The translations under genes were made by a program, and so were the position numbers. This document shows positions 25,131 to 38,879 of a DNA stretch of 64,000 nt, piece after piece (the stretch's first letter is position 1; every line of letters begins with the position of its first letter). The stretch is from Varroa destructor (taxonomy: Eukaryota > Arthropoda > Arachnida > Mesostigmata > Varroidae): NCBI RefSeq assembly GCF_002443255.2, contig NW_019211455.1:44192233-44256232 (forward strand), written 5' to 3'. The notes beneath the pieces are model-generated. The model was not told the DNA's origin. It saw only the letters and a program-made list of their open reading frames with translations, and ran no database searches.

Positions 25131-27970
25131 TGGAATAGCTTGGGGCACCTTCAACGATGCTCATCAAAGTAGAAAAACGAATAGGGAACAGCGTGTGGGC
25201 GATTACATGCAATGTTTACTGAAGGTTTTATATAGAACAGGAATAAGAAAGCTAGCGATATCGGCTTTTCTAGATGTGTTCCATGATAAAATAAAAAGGA
25301 ACGCTTTGGGAGGAGTGTCAGGGCGTGCGGTCGGTGTGAAGCTTAGCTGTCGTGCTTGAACCTGCCTTTGCGGAAAAAAGAAAAAAGAAAAAGTAAAAAA
25401 AACGCCAATAATTTTTCTATTTTATTACAGCTATTAAAAAATCATATCAGCAGATTCTATAATTCTTAGCGGACAAGCCTTTTCAGAATAACCGTATATT
25501 TCGTCGTCAAGGCATCGTTCCGATTTAGCTTAAACAGTACGTTGTATTCTTAAAATGATAACTGATTGCCCTTTAATATCATACATATTCAATTTAAGTT
25601 TACACTACAAGTTAAAATATGTTAACTGATTGTTTTATCATTTTAACATATTGGCTATGGAAAGATGAATTTTCGTTCGGTTTGATCTTTTTGTACTTAC
25701 TACCTAGGGAGCAGGTTAGAAGATAAGCGGTAGAACTAGTAAAAAAACATAGGCTAACATTCAGAATCTGTCTGTTTGTTCATATTCCACTTGGGAAAAC
25801 AATTTTTTTGCTTAAACATCGCCCCATATCCAAAAGAAGTAAGAGGGGTAAGTTAATTGGGCTTGCACAACTACCGATCCTCTTATTACTTTATCCGATT
25901 TTACGAATTTAGAATCATCTTGAAAGCCGACGCTGAAACAGAAAAACCTTGAGAAAGAATAACCTCAAAACAAGTGTACAAAAACCAAATATTCGTGGTC
26001 AATAGACAGGGAAAAAAAGCCAGCTTTACGAGATATGGTTGATGCAATCGAAGTTGAATGTAAATGCACAGGAACAGCCATGTAGCATATACTTAGTTCA
26101 CTTTGAGCTATGCAAATGCTTAATATAACATCAATTCGACGCTAATCACAGGTTCTTTCCAGCCTTGCACCATTCCTCGTTGCTAAATTCTGACTCAAGC
26201 ATCTGTGTGCACATGTCCAAAGAGTCGAAACAGCCGCTCGAAAACTAACCCGCAACCCTGAGAAATATCTAGTTGTTATACCATTTTTTTGTAGCCCATA
26301 CTCTACTTCGGATACGATGAGTACCCGCATCGGCTTCATGCTTAAGACACGAAGCTCAATCGACACTTACGCGTGATCGTTGCCTCGGCAAAGCACCATT
26401 GTCATTATGACACCTCTTAGCTAATGTTGGCCCAGTCTACTTGGTCCTTTCGATCGCCCACTCTCTTTCTATGCCTGGCTTCATTTCTGTGTTCTCTCTC
26501 TCGACCCAGACTAGCCAATCCATACTATCTGTGGGTAGGTTCGTCTGGCGGGTTTAATGGGAGCACTACTCATGTAGAGCCCTCGTCTTCGTACAAGAGT
26601 ATTGCATCGCGTGTAACCATCACCTCCCAGATAATGAGCTCACGCGTTTCTCTTTCTCGCTTTCTTTGAAGCTTTCTCTTTCTCTGGATCCTAGACGATG
26701 CTGCTCTCTATCGTATGAACATTACCTTCATGGGCTAAGACCTTCTTTAGACTCCTGTAGGCTTTTCCTGAGACTTGCTATACTTCGACCTAGTATAGGC
26801 TCTTGCCTCGTGGCAGAACTGCCCAGTGGCGTTTATCGCGGGGTGGCCCCGGTGATGATATCGTATAGCTCGCTTTGTGCGTCAATACCGAGACGAAACA
26901 AGCCCAGGAGATTCTTCGTCAATCCTGTGTCGACATCAACAATTACGACAACGGCAACGACAAAGATGAGGTGTGAATATGCACGCGTGCACTCCTTCTT
27001 TGCTTCTATCTTACTGAAGCACAGAGGCTAAGTTAGCATGAAGTGCGGAGCATTGCTGACGCCTACCCCTCACTTTATGTATATAGATATTTTTCTACAG
27101 CTAACTAACGGGCCAGGTTGTGTGCTCGTTCTTTCTGAACCCTAGAGATTGGGATGCTCCGGTATCTATGTTCGTGGTCTCAGAATAGTCAGACCTAGGT
27201 AGCTTTACTAGGTAGTTTTCTTTTAGTTCCACCGAATTCAGCAGTACTCAGCGATGACTGAGACCAGGATAGCATATGGTGCGCGACAAAGCCTCTCAGA
27301 TTGCTAGTCGTCCTCCAAAGTGTAAGCGCTATCAAGTGCTGATGAGCGCTACCTAGCTCAAGCTTGATTTAAATTAGAGGTGAAACGGCGACGTTAAGGA
27401 ACGGTAATATAGCGAATAGCAGCAATGCTTCTTGGCGTTTCTCGTCGCAGTGCTTTTGTATAGGGTTCCTTTCTTTGCTAATTACTGAGAGCTAAACTTA
27501 GTCGAAGCTTAAAGTAACGTTAAGTTATTCTAACAGACAGAGAGTGATGTTCCAAATTCTGTTTTGCGCCTATTTACACAGTGAATTAAAAAGCCTTGCT
27601 CACAATTACTAGTTAAATCTATGTGAACAATTTGTTTGAATTGCTGTTCCGTTTGTGCCGTAATAATTACACGGGTGTTAGGCCTTCCCATACGGACATA
27701 AGTCTGCAGCCGTGTGTGTGCGGCATCGTGCTTTAGACTCTCAGGTTCCCTGTTAGTTATGCAGGTTTAGGGCCAATGAAGGTACACATACTTTCAGCGC
27801 AACACTCAATCAAATAGCTCGCTATAAAAATGGCCATCATTTCCCAAAATTCTAATACCTACTGGTATAACTTGGTGAACCTGAGCAGCGCAACTCGCTG
27901 ACTGTATGGACGTTGGTCGGCAAGGCAAATAGCGACGTGTGCCGTGAGTGCGCCAACCAACGATTACCCC
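25131..27970. other. Unassigned non-coding region
   Basis: No gene recognised. Upstream of the LINE fragment on its own strand I could not continue the RT or endonuclease reading past about 25130. An AT-rich inverted repeat lies at 25550-25561 and 25635-25646 (TTAAAATGATAA and its complement), with additional overlapping partial inversions inside. From 26.4 to 27.0 kb two plus-strand frames of 81 and 121 codons follow one another, but they are Ser/Leu/Arg-rich and featureless. Confidence 0.4.
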
Positions 27971-27976
27971 ACCTTA

Positions 27977-28025
27977 ATGCAAATATTCATGAAGTGTTAT
28001 CCAACCTCATGAATATTCGTTTGCA
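27977..28025. promoter_or_regulatory. Inverted octamer-containing element (possible POU-factor site)
   Basis: An exact octamer ATGCAAAT at 27977-27984 continues into ATTCATGA. About 15 bases later the mirror arm TCATGAATATT (28007-28017) is followed, after a 3-base offset, by TTTGCAT. The two arms thus form an interrupted inverted repeat with a POU-type octamer half at each outer edge. POU-domain factors bind ATGCAAAT in animals generally; that this copy is functional is inference. No gene start is identifiable beside it. It could equally be the end of a small inverted-repeat transposon. Confidence 0.4.
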
Positions 28026-31000
28026 TTTTGCTCACACCGCCCCTTGTCTTTTCGTCTCACCATTGCGCACACGATGACGATATCTTTTTCTGGCAGGGCT
28101 AACTGGTGCTCTGAAATGCCCCCATGTGCACGGCCACTTAACACACGCCATCATTCATACTTCACTCTACATATATTCGGCTCATTTCGGGGTAGGCGGC
28201 GCAGATGACGCCGGCTACTGATGCATAGCTCGAAGGTAAATCGAAGAAGTCTTCACACAGCGTTGCTTTATATACGCCTGTACAGCCATGTCTGTATATA
28301 TATGTGTTCGCATGTTGATCTCAGTTGATTCTAGCAGTGGAAGAGGTCGTTGACAGTCGCCGCTGGAGGGTTGATGGGAGTCGTGACTCAGAGGGCGATT
28401 ACATAGGCTGATCGTAGTTCGCGCTAAGCTAAACCAAAACGAAAAGGTGGGTTAGCGCGGCCAGACGGTGGGGTTGGGGCAGTACCGATGCGGATGTGGT
28501 AGAAATGAGCAGAAATAGAGTATGAGTTCCTATTAGGTGTGAGACGGACATTGTTAGAAGCCTTCCAAGCACGGACGAGACGTTTCCTTCGAGAGCAGAG
28601 AAAATACCAACAATGTTTCAACAATACTGGAGGGACACATATGGAAGTTCCGTGGCTACAGTGCCGGGTCCGCGCACTTCACGGCATCTGTAATAATGAT
28701 GTCGAGAAGATTTCGGAGATACAAGCTGTGAAATATTTCATACCAAGGGTTGGTAAGGGACCAATGACCCGGGACATGTTTGTTCGCGATTATAAGCACG
28801 GCTAACATAAATGGGCAGGTTTGATTGAATCACACTGAAAAGGCAAGCAAAGTAACTTCGAGTTTTTTACTGTAAGGTAAAAAAATATGCGGGGTTAAGG
28901 TGGTCTGGACTCGAATGGAACACAAAAAAAATAGGCTGAATTTGCCCAAATGCTCATACTGAATATATGGTGCCTGCTAGAAAATTGTCCTTATCGTCTT
29001 CAATGAGCTCTGAATTCAAAGGGGCAAAATTCGCTGGAATCCAGAGATAGCTATTTAAAATGAAAGTCACTGAAAAAATTAATCGGAAAGTTCAGCTGGA
29101 GCAGATCCATATATATATATATATATATTTGAAAGACGATCCATATCATTGTTCGTAACAAAATTTTTTGTTTCATTAAATACGCGTCATAGTATACGAT
29201 GCCATGTTCAACATTAATACTATTGAAGGTAGCATCGCAATAAGAATTGTTGTCCACTGCACAGATTTTCAATGCCCAACCTCTCTTTCGACTGCCTCGC
29301 CCCATTCATTGAATCCTCCCGGTACGCAATTATCTTCCTATAGCTAAAACAGTTGGTTTATATTGCTAAAATGCGTTGGAAGTAGACGGCACATGTGCTA
29401 AGTGGCATATCCTCAAATCTGCCCGCTCCTACCATTGTGTACACATGTTTCATGACTATCAATGAGCGAGCGAACAAGCAAGCTCATAGCGTTTTACCAT
29501 CTCTTGAAAACTGACTCTCTTACTTTTCTATTCCGTCATCAATAGAAGACGTCCAAGGACGACGATGCCAGTCCACTTAAAAATAACTTGACACATCAAT
29601 TTAATGAGGGTCGGACACGCACGAGGTTATGGTGACATCTTTTGTCGTGCTCAAATCGGCTTGTAGCCCCCTCAGCAGAAGCCGACTGGAACGCCCGTGA
29701 AAATTCATTTAACAGAAAGAGCTCAAGCATAAAGACGCCATCGACTACGAAGAAAAGTCGCGTAGCTCCTCAGGCTCTGAGCGTTTCTCCATAGTAGCCA
29801 GGCGCCCATTAGAGTCTTTTAAGTAGCTAGCCCCAATCATGGCCGGCCCACGCAGTCTTAATGTGTCTTGCTGCTTCAGACCTCGAAATAAGCCGGTTTG
29901 CAGAAATGAACGATGGTAACAGCGGCAATCGGGAGCCGATGTCTAGCTGAGTCGTTGTCGCTCACTTCTCCTAACGGCTGTCTTAGAATTTAGTTCGACA
30001 GATATACACATAAATGGTCTGGCACAGATTGTTGATTAATTAATTTGAAACTTTTCCATTGTCGTCTGCGTAGACGTACATAAACTCTTCTGCTGCTGCT
30101 GCTGATGACAGATGCGGCTGCTCAGACTGCGAGCAGTACGAACCATCCTGAAGTAAAGGGAAATTGCATTGAAAGACATATATACGATTACTCATTTTTG
30201 TAGTCCGTAGCACACTCGGCCGTCGTCACAAGCCTTCTGCGCATAGCATAACTGGTCCAGCCATGGCTCGATGCTTGCCTCTTAATGGTTTTAATTATGG
30301 GCTTAAAGTGAAATAACACGCTTCGGATGCACCCATATATTCACACGAAGTGTTTGTATAGAGCTGGCAGGGTTTAGGTATCTTAGAGTTTAATAACGCC
30401 TAGAAAGTGTACCGCTGGCTCAAGTGCGAAAAAGGAGCATAGACAATAGATAAGTGTATTTTTTCGTGCATACAACCAAGTAAGCTTTAGATTGCCAATT
30501 GCTGGTTGATTTAAGGTTTTAAGGCTGTTGAGACTCTGAAGAAAGTTGCGAGAAGCCAACAAGTAGATAACTGAAAGTATTGTGTATAAGATCACTTTCC
30601 TATGGTGCAACTTTTCTTTTCTTGCAAAGTTGAGCAATCAAGCACGAAAGCTAATAAGCAAGCGACTTTTGAATCATTCTTGTTTCTGCAATCGATTCGC
30701 TTGATCAGACATCCCATTGCGAAGGCGACACAACGGCACAACGTAGCAAGATTTTGGGGACCAACCGTACTCTGTCCCGTGTGTGCTTGCGAAGGGAGCC
30801 GAAATTCTTCCATCGCCTAGCGGCCTATTCAGGCTGATCCCGGCTATGATATCATAGTTGAAGCAATCTCTAGCTGTAATGACGGCTGAAGTTCGCAGGC
30901 TTTTGTCGTACATGAGACTCACTCGCAGTCTGTATGGTCTAGAAAACCTGCCTCTTTAAAGTAGACCTTCTCAACGAGGATAAACGCACTCCCTTTATAT

Positions 31001-33679
31001 AGCTCTTTTACAGATATTTGTACGTAGGCCTTCCGACCTACGCGGGGCGCCTGAATCGACGGTGTGTGGCTTGTTGCCAGGAACGACTCTTTTCCTCCTG
31101 CTTAGTGCGCATCGCATTCGCGCAAGCGACTCGCGGTGACAGCACGCGACCTCTAGCGACGCACGACGAGCAATCGCGAAGGACTTAAAGCTAAATCTAC
31201 TTCTCTTTCCTTTAGTTTTTTTCGCTAGGTTTTCAGAGATATTGCAAAGTTTAAAATCCCTTCCGATCAAGGATCAGGAGATTGCTACTGTAGATGTGGC
31301 CGCTTCTATCGTTGCGATTAATTCGCCTTTAAACAACACAGAGAAAAGGCATGTCTGATACTCTGACAATCGTCGCTGCTGTGGGCTGCTATTTCACACA
31401 TGATGGTAAGTGAAGCTTGGCTACCGTGCATCGCAAAGGAGAAAGAGGTCGGTCTTATATTTGACAACGCGCCTCGTGCGTTGTAACAGCAGCACTCTCG
31501 TTCAAATCATCGGCGCCCGTAGAGTCAAATCTGGAGGCACCGTGTTCAAGTATTCGTCTTTAATGATACCGTGAGCCATGTCGCGAGGATGAAGCTGGAA
31601 TAGGGTGAGAGACGATGCTTCCGAGGTTCTTGCGAAGTGCGGTGATGGTTCGTGTCACTAACAGAGGTCAAATCAGACCAACTTGCAGATGATGGCGGCT
31701 AGTGGTCGGGGTGTATAGAATCATGGGCCACACGTGGGGCCGCATGCAAGGAAAGCTACGAGAATTAGTTGGGGATTCAGTCCGCCGAACTCTACGGAAA
31801 GACTGTAACAATACAAGCCTAACCAGACGAGCAACTCCGCCTCGGTCAGGAATTGCGAATGGTGAAGTTTTTGAAGTCTTTGGAACGCCAAGGAGAAAAC
31901 TGTTCGTGGCGACTGGGGACAAATCAGAGATGGTGGTAGTTAAAGTTTGGGGAGTAGTCGTGAGGGAAAGATGTCGGGAGAATGGGGTTCGGCGTATGAA
32001 GTAATGAAATGGCAATTTGAATGACAGCCGCAAACCCGCATGTAGCATTTGATTGGAAATTCATGTGGGAACAGCCAACGAACAGTTCGACTTCGTTGAC
32101 CCATTGATTCTTGTAAGTGTCACAAGATACTATGGCCTCTCAAAATAAACCAGTTCGGCAAAAGCAGCGATATTCATCGAAAACTATGGACTATTATGGT
32201 ATAGTGCATTAACTAGCGGAATTGGAAAAGACTATAGCCATAGTAGGCCAAACGCGATTATGAATTGTGATGGAATATGACTGATTTACCTAGATACTGT
32301 CGCAGTAAGTTAAATATGTTTCTTATACACACAGCGCGTAAATGTGCTGTTCTCGTTTGAGTAGCAAGCATTTTTTATTACATATTTGATTATCTGTTCT
32401 GGCGAAGAAGAGCTGTTATGCTTTGCCTATTTCTGGCAACGCAAGAGACCACAACAGATGCTTTTTAGGTTTCGGAGCCTTCGCTACGCGAACGTGCTGA
32501 GTAACATAGAGAAAACTTGTGTCCTACTGAAACATGTACGTCTTAAAGCTTCGGTGGGCGGTAACCACAAACGGTGTTTAGCGAGGGTCGATATAAAGCA
32601 TCTGAATCACTGGCTCAAATAGGCGAACGCAAGGAACAAGGCAAGTTGTAATCTTGGTAGAAACCCAATGACCTATGCGTATCCACGGAGGTAAATTGGG
32701 AAATGGCACATTACCATCAGCTTTCAGCCAAGATGACGTAGTGGGTGTCATACCGTTTACCTTGTGCCTAATGTCGATTGAAAGAAAAGAGGCGGACTAA
32801 ATGTAGCGCATGTTGTCGATGAGAACGTGCTACCGAGGTCGAGAAACACAAGTGATCCGATGCTTGGTTTCGCGATTCAGAAGAGCGGAAAAATCGACCT
32901 GATACAGTAGTATGATATGATATTCAGAGTGTGGCGTATCAGAAACATCTTCATTATTCATGGGCATACGACATTTTGATTTTGTGTGTTGAAAATAGTT
33001 ACTAAAAGATGTCTGCTCTTTACGCGAGACAGGGTACACGGAGGCCACTTTCATTTGACATACCGCATAAGAGTAAATAAACGAGCAAAGTTTCGCAAGC
33101 AGCGCAACAGCAAAACACGTTTAGGTGCTTGATACATTTGACTCTCATTCCTGGTAGGAAAAATGCATTGACGGCAAGCATGTCAATATGAAACTGAAAT
33201 TTGGACATCGCAGTTAAGCGGGACTTCGCGTTTGCATCGATTGTATAGTGAGCTATCGAATCTGCTATCGATACGGCGACACGTCGTTGCTGTCGCAGCA
33301 GCTTTGATCCAACTACTGCTACTGCGAGAAGTGGTGGAAGCTCTTGCAGGAGGTCCGGCATAGGCCCAGAGGATGTAGGTTCTTAAGGAGAACAGCATAC
33401 ACCGTTGTAGATGAGATCCTCATAGAAGCGTCCTTGTAGGCTCTCAGATCTTTCTGCGCTCTACCAAACATCGAGCCTTTGTCGAACCGTCGGAGAGCTC
33501 AACGAACAGCTGGTGCAGCGAAGTGCTTTACGAGATAGGAGCAGTTCTGCGGCGACGCCAATTGAGTTAGCTCCAGCTACATCTACCCTCTTGTTGCGGG
33601 ATTGGATAAGGGAAAAGCATAAGATGACTGACTATGAGGCTATTGCTCTAGAGCGAACGCATGAAACTACATCTTCCGT
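28026..33679. other. Unassigned non-coding region
   Basis: No gene recognised. Simple repeats include (AT)10 at 29109-29128 and (CTG)5 at 30090-30104. A 14-bp perfect palindrome, CTATGATATCATAG, lies at 30844-30857. The longest frames (126 codons minus at 31668-32048, 113 codons minus at 33020-33361) have no recognisable domain. A short ATG frame from 31351 runs into a good splice donor near 31406 and is reported as a weak exon candidate. Confidence 0.4.
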
Positions 33680-33932
33680 GGGGGGGGGGGGGGGGGGCAA
33701 AGGGGGAGAAAGGGAGGGCTGATAAGAGTAGTGCACACAGAGACGCCTAGTACGTACAAACAGTGACGTAGCATAGAGCGTATAGTCTTCAAGTGCAAAA
33801 GAGAGGGTGAGAGAGAGAGAGAGAGGGGGAGGGAGGGAGAAAGAACACGGTAAGAACACACTGGAAGAGGACACTGTTGTCCTGAGTGTTCCGTTGACGT
33901 TTCCGTGCTAGTAAGTGGTCGGTCGCATTTAC
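33680..33932. repeat. First copy of a gap-flanking duplication, with 18-G tract
   Basis: Eighteen G (33680-33697) are followed by a 235-bp sequence (33698-33932) that reappears at 34041-34275 with only two mismatches, both within about 12 bases of the poly-G. It contains a GA microsatellite near 33809-33824. The copy stops exactly at the first N, as expected if it is the ragged end of a contig. Confidence 0.93.
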
Positions 33933-34032
33933 NNNNNNNNNNNNNNNNNNNNNNNNNNNNNNNNNNNNNNNNNNNNNNNNNNNNNNNNNNNNNNNNNNNN
34001 NNNNNNNNNNNNNNNNNNNNNNNNNNNNNNNN
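33933..34032. other. Assembly gap (100 N)
   Basis: Exactly 100 unknown bases, the conventional placeholder for a gap of unknown size. Because the sequences on either side are the same 235 bp, the true gap is probably absent or negative. Any reading frame crossing it is meaningless. Confidence 0.99.
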
Positions 34033-34275
34033 GGGGGGGGCAAACGGGGAGCAAGGGAGGGCTGATAAGAGTAGTGCACACAGAGACGCCTAGTACGTAC
34101 AAACAGTGACGTAGCATAGAGCGTATAGTCTTCAAGTGCAAAAGAGAGGGTGAGAGAGAGAGAGAGAGGGGGAGGGAGGGAGAAAGAACACGGTAAGAAC
34201 ACACTGGAAGAGGACACTGTTGTCCTGAGTGTTCCGTTGACGTTTCCGTGCTAGTAAGTGGTCGGTCGCATTTAC
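34033..34275. repeat. Second copy of the gap-flanking duplication
   Basis: Begins with 8 G directly after the Ns and repeats the 235-bp sequence of 33698-33932 at a constant offset of 343 bases. The contig on this side therefore starts inside the same poly-G tract that precedes copy one. Unique sequence resumes at 34276. Near-identity argues for one genomic locus represented twice rather than an old duplication. Confidence 0.93.
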
Positions 34276-37200
34276 CAATGGTTATCGACAACAGTGGGCT
34301 AGTCCTGTTCGCTTCGTCTCGGGGTGCAAGTGGCTGGCCTTCTGTATGAAGTAGAAGAAGTCTCCAAAATAGAGCTGTCGGGAGAAAAAGAAGGCAAGGC
34401 AACGCTGGAAAACTACAGAAAAACTGCGACGGGAGCTGGGAAAACTGTCACTGGGTAATAAGCAAACCAAACTGGGAGACTTACAGGAAACTAAAAGATG
34501 CAGAATAACAGGGTCTAGCGGGAAAGAATAGCAAAGTAGTATCAACGAAGAGACCATGAAAGGTCCAAGTGAACTTCGCCGCAACGACAACGCTTCCATC
34601 AGAAGTTGAAGCCTCGACGGATAAAGCTGGAAGAAGATAGACAGACAATTACTCATTTCCGATGCCTGCCAATTATCCAGACAACAACTAACTGGCCAAC
34701 AGCTAACGTCGCTGGAAAGAAAAGACAGCCCTTGTAAGGACATCTTTCATTCCTTGCTTGTGATCCCTTTGCCCTCGCCAATGGCTGTTGTGCAGGATTA
34801 TGCTCGTCTTTGATCTGAGAATGCAGATAAAAAAAAACCCTTGTGTCATTCACAATCGCAGATACTATGTGGTTGTCTTACATGTAGGCGAAGACTAGGT
34901 CTGTGTAATTTGTATATACTCGAATGTCTATGAGATGTAAACAGCAATGAGCTTCGTTGGTAGAGATACTTAAATTATGGAAGCGAGAGCAATTCAATTA
35001 AATTACAGTTAAAATTGTATGTAGTACATAATAATCAACAAGGTTTATTAGAACATTGTTTAAATACCAATGTGCTACTTGAAGTCTTAACACATATATT
35101 ACAGACCGTAGAAAAGCTCTTTTCTTTGTTCTATAGGCCCGTTTTCATTTGTAAGTAAATATTTTTTTTTCACAAATTGGAATTTTGAGGCTTATACACT
35201 ACGTTTCAATATGCGATGATTTCTATACTTTGTAATATAAAAATCATATTTAGACCGTGAAAATTTGAAATAATAAATTAAAACTTATTAGAAAAAAAAA
35301 TAGATAACTGACTAGAAAGCTGACAAAAGATTGCCGTTATAATAATAATAAAAAATTACTGACAGTTAGGACTATAGGAATATCTTGAAAAGAGACCAAA
35401 ATAATGAAAAGAAGAACGGTAGAGTAAATCAATTAAAGAGAAATATGAATGATTTAAACAAAGACGAAACATTTTTTCCTTCAGTCCAATACGTTTTGGC
35501 AGATATTCCGTCAGATCTTGCATACGCTGTTGGTAGGATCGATGGTCAACAAACACTACAATGATGTACGATACCAAAAATTCCTAGCAGCATTATTGTG
35601 GTTTTTTGATAAGGACAACACTAAGGAAGGAGGAGTACAGGAAGAATGACATGTACAGCCCAAATAATAATCAGGCGTTACGGCGAAATAACGGGAAGCA
35701 GTGCAACAAATACGTGTTTGTCGGCGTTACGGAGAGAATAAACATATGCGACAAAACGTTTCTCGCAACTGCTTTGCTGTTTGTAGGAATCGTGGGTATA
35801 GTAGCTCGGGTTCAGTGGCTCAAGGCCGTTTGTATTTCGTCCCGCGACACCGAAACGTTTTGACAACAATAACTTGAACAAACCCAACTACCTCCATGGT
35901 AGTGGACTCACAAATGTATGCGTTGCTGTTGAAAATTGCATCGACATTAAGCTACGTCTTTTGTATTGATGCGTGTCGGAGGGAGCGCTCTATGAATGGC
36001 CACGTTTTGGTGAGAACGGCGCGTCGGCTCGGTTAATACAACGATCATCCTGGGCAGGGGCACTGAATAGAAATAGAAGGGACGGCCTATATTTTTTATC
36101 GTATACACATGACATACTGTTTGAATTCCATTATAGAAATAAACAGTTCTCAGAGTGACAGTTTTCACAGTACCTTGCTTCCAGGACTCGGCTTGGACTC
36201 TTACATCCTTGTGTGTTTCGAATTTGGCAGCGTGATGGGTCTGACACTATCGTATAACTAAATGAGCCTGTCTGACATGAGCTTTAATCTGCTTCTATTA
36301 TCTTGCCCGATTTCTTTATGCTCCTTTGCCTTCTTGTTTGCCTGTTCGGTTCCGTGACTTCGCAGCAAAGTTGACGTCCGGGCTCTCAGTTGATTCCATG
36401 TGTGCGAAAACAGCCCGACAGCTTCGCCAACTATTTCAACAGTTCCGCATGTTGTTAAGACAGTTTCCATACGAGTGCTCGCTGAAATGCTCGAGAATCA
36501 CACATTCACACTCACACAGACGGATAACCCTCACCAATTGCCCCCGACACACAATTAACTAGAGCTAGTATCACGATGTCTTAGTCGTGGTGTTTCCTGA
36601 TATCTGTAGTTTCAAGCCCACGGAACTGCTTGCAATCAAGTTACGTTACGAACTGTGTTCTGTTGTGGTACATTGCTACAAGCCAGAAAAAAAAGAAGCA
36701 AGCAGTGAGGTCTACCGGGGTCAGAAGACGAGCTGGACGATCGAGGAAAAAGTGATAAAGCTTCTTTGAAAGGAGGTTCTTTAAATAGAATCGCGAAAGT
36801 CTTGGTATCGGCGAGAAGCTGTCAGTACGAAGTACATAATAACAGATACATACAGAGAGAAGAGCCGGTACAAAGGTGCCTTCCTAAGATTTCTGGGGAC
36901 ACTGACTGGTAGATAAGTGATTTTTCATCGTTCTCCAGATCTATTGCTCGGTAGCCGTACGGACGAACAGTCTTTAGGCCTATACTAAACGCGTTCCTTT
37001 ATCGTCCCTGTTTACATCCGCCAAAACTAGGCTTCTCTTAAATCTATTAGCGCAAATGTTGCAGCTCGCGTTATTAGAACTAGGCAGTGGCGCTAATAAA
37101 CAGACTAACAAACAAACGAGACTCCAAATCTTAGTTGATCCCAACTAGAGACACCTCGTGTATCTACAGCTGATGGCAAGAAAATTGAAGTCGAGGTCGA

Positions 37201-38816
37201 GATGCAAACATGGTACCTCATATAGGAAATGTAAGAGTACTACAGAGATGGATACGCAATGTTTTGTTATTAATAGCGGCGCTTGCCTTACCTTCACTCT
37301 TAGCCTCATGGTTTTGCAACGGTTCAAAGCACTGGGGCGTAAGAGATCAAGTCAGTGACACCCGCGCGATGGCGACTCCCTTAGCCGCCACTTCTTTAAA
37401 CGACTTGTCAGATGCTACCGGCAACCCTTAGCGCTTTGCGTCGCTGAAACCCATCGTCCCTATTGAGCGCTACACTACAACGAGGCGTGCAGAATCAAGC
37501 ATTCAACGGCCAGCCCTGCAACGCTTGCTTTGGCAGACTTTTCATTTTGTCCATCATAATCTTCGTTGCCCAGACAGCAACCACGTCACTTCAGAACAGC
37601 TCCGCGAAGTGTCTACCCCATACGACATCAAGGTTTCTGAGTTCTGGGGTTTGCTAGTATTGCGCGTTCAGTTTGCCTCGATAGAAGGAAGCGGATGAGG
37701 CAATGGGGGGAGGGGGGGTAAGCCAGGCATATCAACAACGCCATATTAAGCGCGGTTCTATCCGACCTCTGCGACTCGGTTGAGTCGTGTTCCGAACGTG
37801 AGGCAGACGGAATCAGGGAGATATCTTTTCAGCGTACAGAGCCAGTAAAGCTACTGCCTAGCGCTGTAGATGCTTCTACTTGGTTCGTATCCGTCAGCGC
37901 CTGAAAGCGACTACTTTATGAGGTGCAGTGACTGAGTCACCAAATCGTGAGCAAGCAACTGCTCCAACAGGTCGACAAGGGCAAGTGAAACCAGGCGTAC
38001 AAGACTCGTCCTGCCGAGCGAACACCATCTAGTTTAACAGAAATCCCTTCTTCGCAGAGGTGGTGACTAGGTTCCGCAGGAGTAAGCCACTTGCCGGCTC
38101 ACTGCCTGCCGCAACGGGCAGCCAGCCATGCTCATCATAGAAATTGTTTGACTCAGTTTGAGCATTTCTTGCTTTCGTTTGCCCGAGAGGGCAAACGTGA
38201 AACGTTGTCATGTGGATGCTTTTACCAGATGAGTTAAATGTTTCAGTAAGTGTTTTCGTGTGAGTTTGACGGTATCAAACAAGTAGACTGGATCTGTAAA
38301 GTAATAGAGAATAGAAGGTGGCTTGTTGGGTAATGAAACTTTCTTCGTTTAGTTATCATGTCTGCTTAATTTAGCTAGTTTACAATAAATTTCGAGTACA
38401 GGTCTGGCTTTCGTCCAGCTGTGTCTCCCACCGCGCCATGCAGTTGCCTACAGAAGGTGGTGCATTGTGCGATAAAAGATATATAACGGGAAATAGCCCA
38501 CAGAAAACTCATGACGCAAGAGGAAAATCAAAGTCATTATCAGTAATTTATCATGATACAACACAGCTCTTTTCAATTGCTTTCAACTGTTGTGTCTTAC
38601 TTGCGTTGTTGCTACATCCCTGCTAAATGTATTGTTTCTTGCTTTTAGGAAAAAGGTTTTTTTTTAGTGTCTCATTGGACTGAAGAAGGCCGATGCACGT
38701 ACCGTAAGTTGATTGGTTTTCGCAGAGAAGCAAAACAAGAGAGTGCTATTACCCATACTGCTTTATGAGGCTAAGATAGTCGAAGTAGCAGCAGAAGCAA
38801 GGACAAATAGAGCTAC
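34276..38816. other. Unassigned non-coding region
   Basis: No gene recognised. A 153-codon minus frame at 34282-34743 is Ser/Leu/Phe-rich, from a purine-rich plus strand, with no domain. From about 34.9 to 35.6 kb the DNA is very AT-rich with several homopolymers. A short G-rich patch lies near 37705-37719. No repeats long enough to name were seen. Confidence 0.4.
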
Positions 38817-38817
38817 C

Positions 38818-38879
38818 AGCAACAACGAAAATAACAACAATAATAATAGCAACAACAATATGAAATATAATAAATAACG
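38818..38879. repeat. Imperfect AAC/AAT-rich simple sequence
   Basis: An A-rich stretch of interspersed AAC and AAT units, imperfect throughout. It is typical of an old decaying trinucleotide microsatellite. Confidence 0.75.

Noticed and set aside
33789..34402. Reading frames running through the N gap
   Set aside because: Frames across 100 placeholder bases are meaningless, and the flanks are a duplicated contig end.
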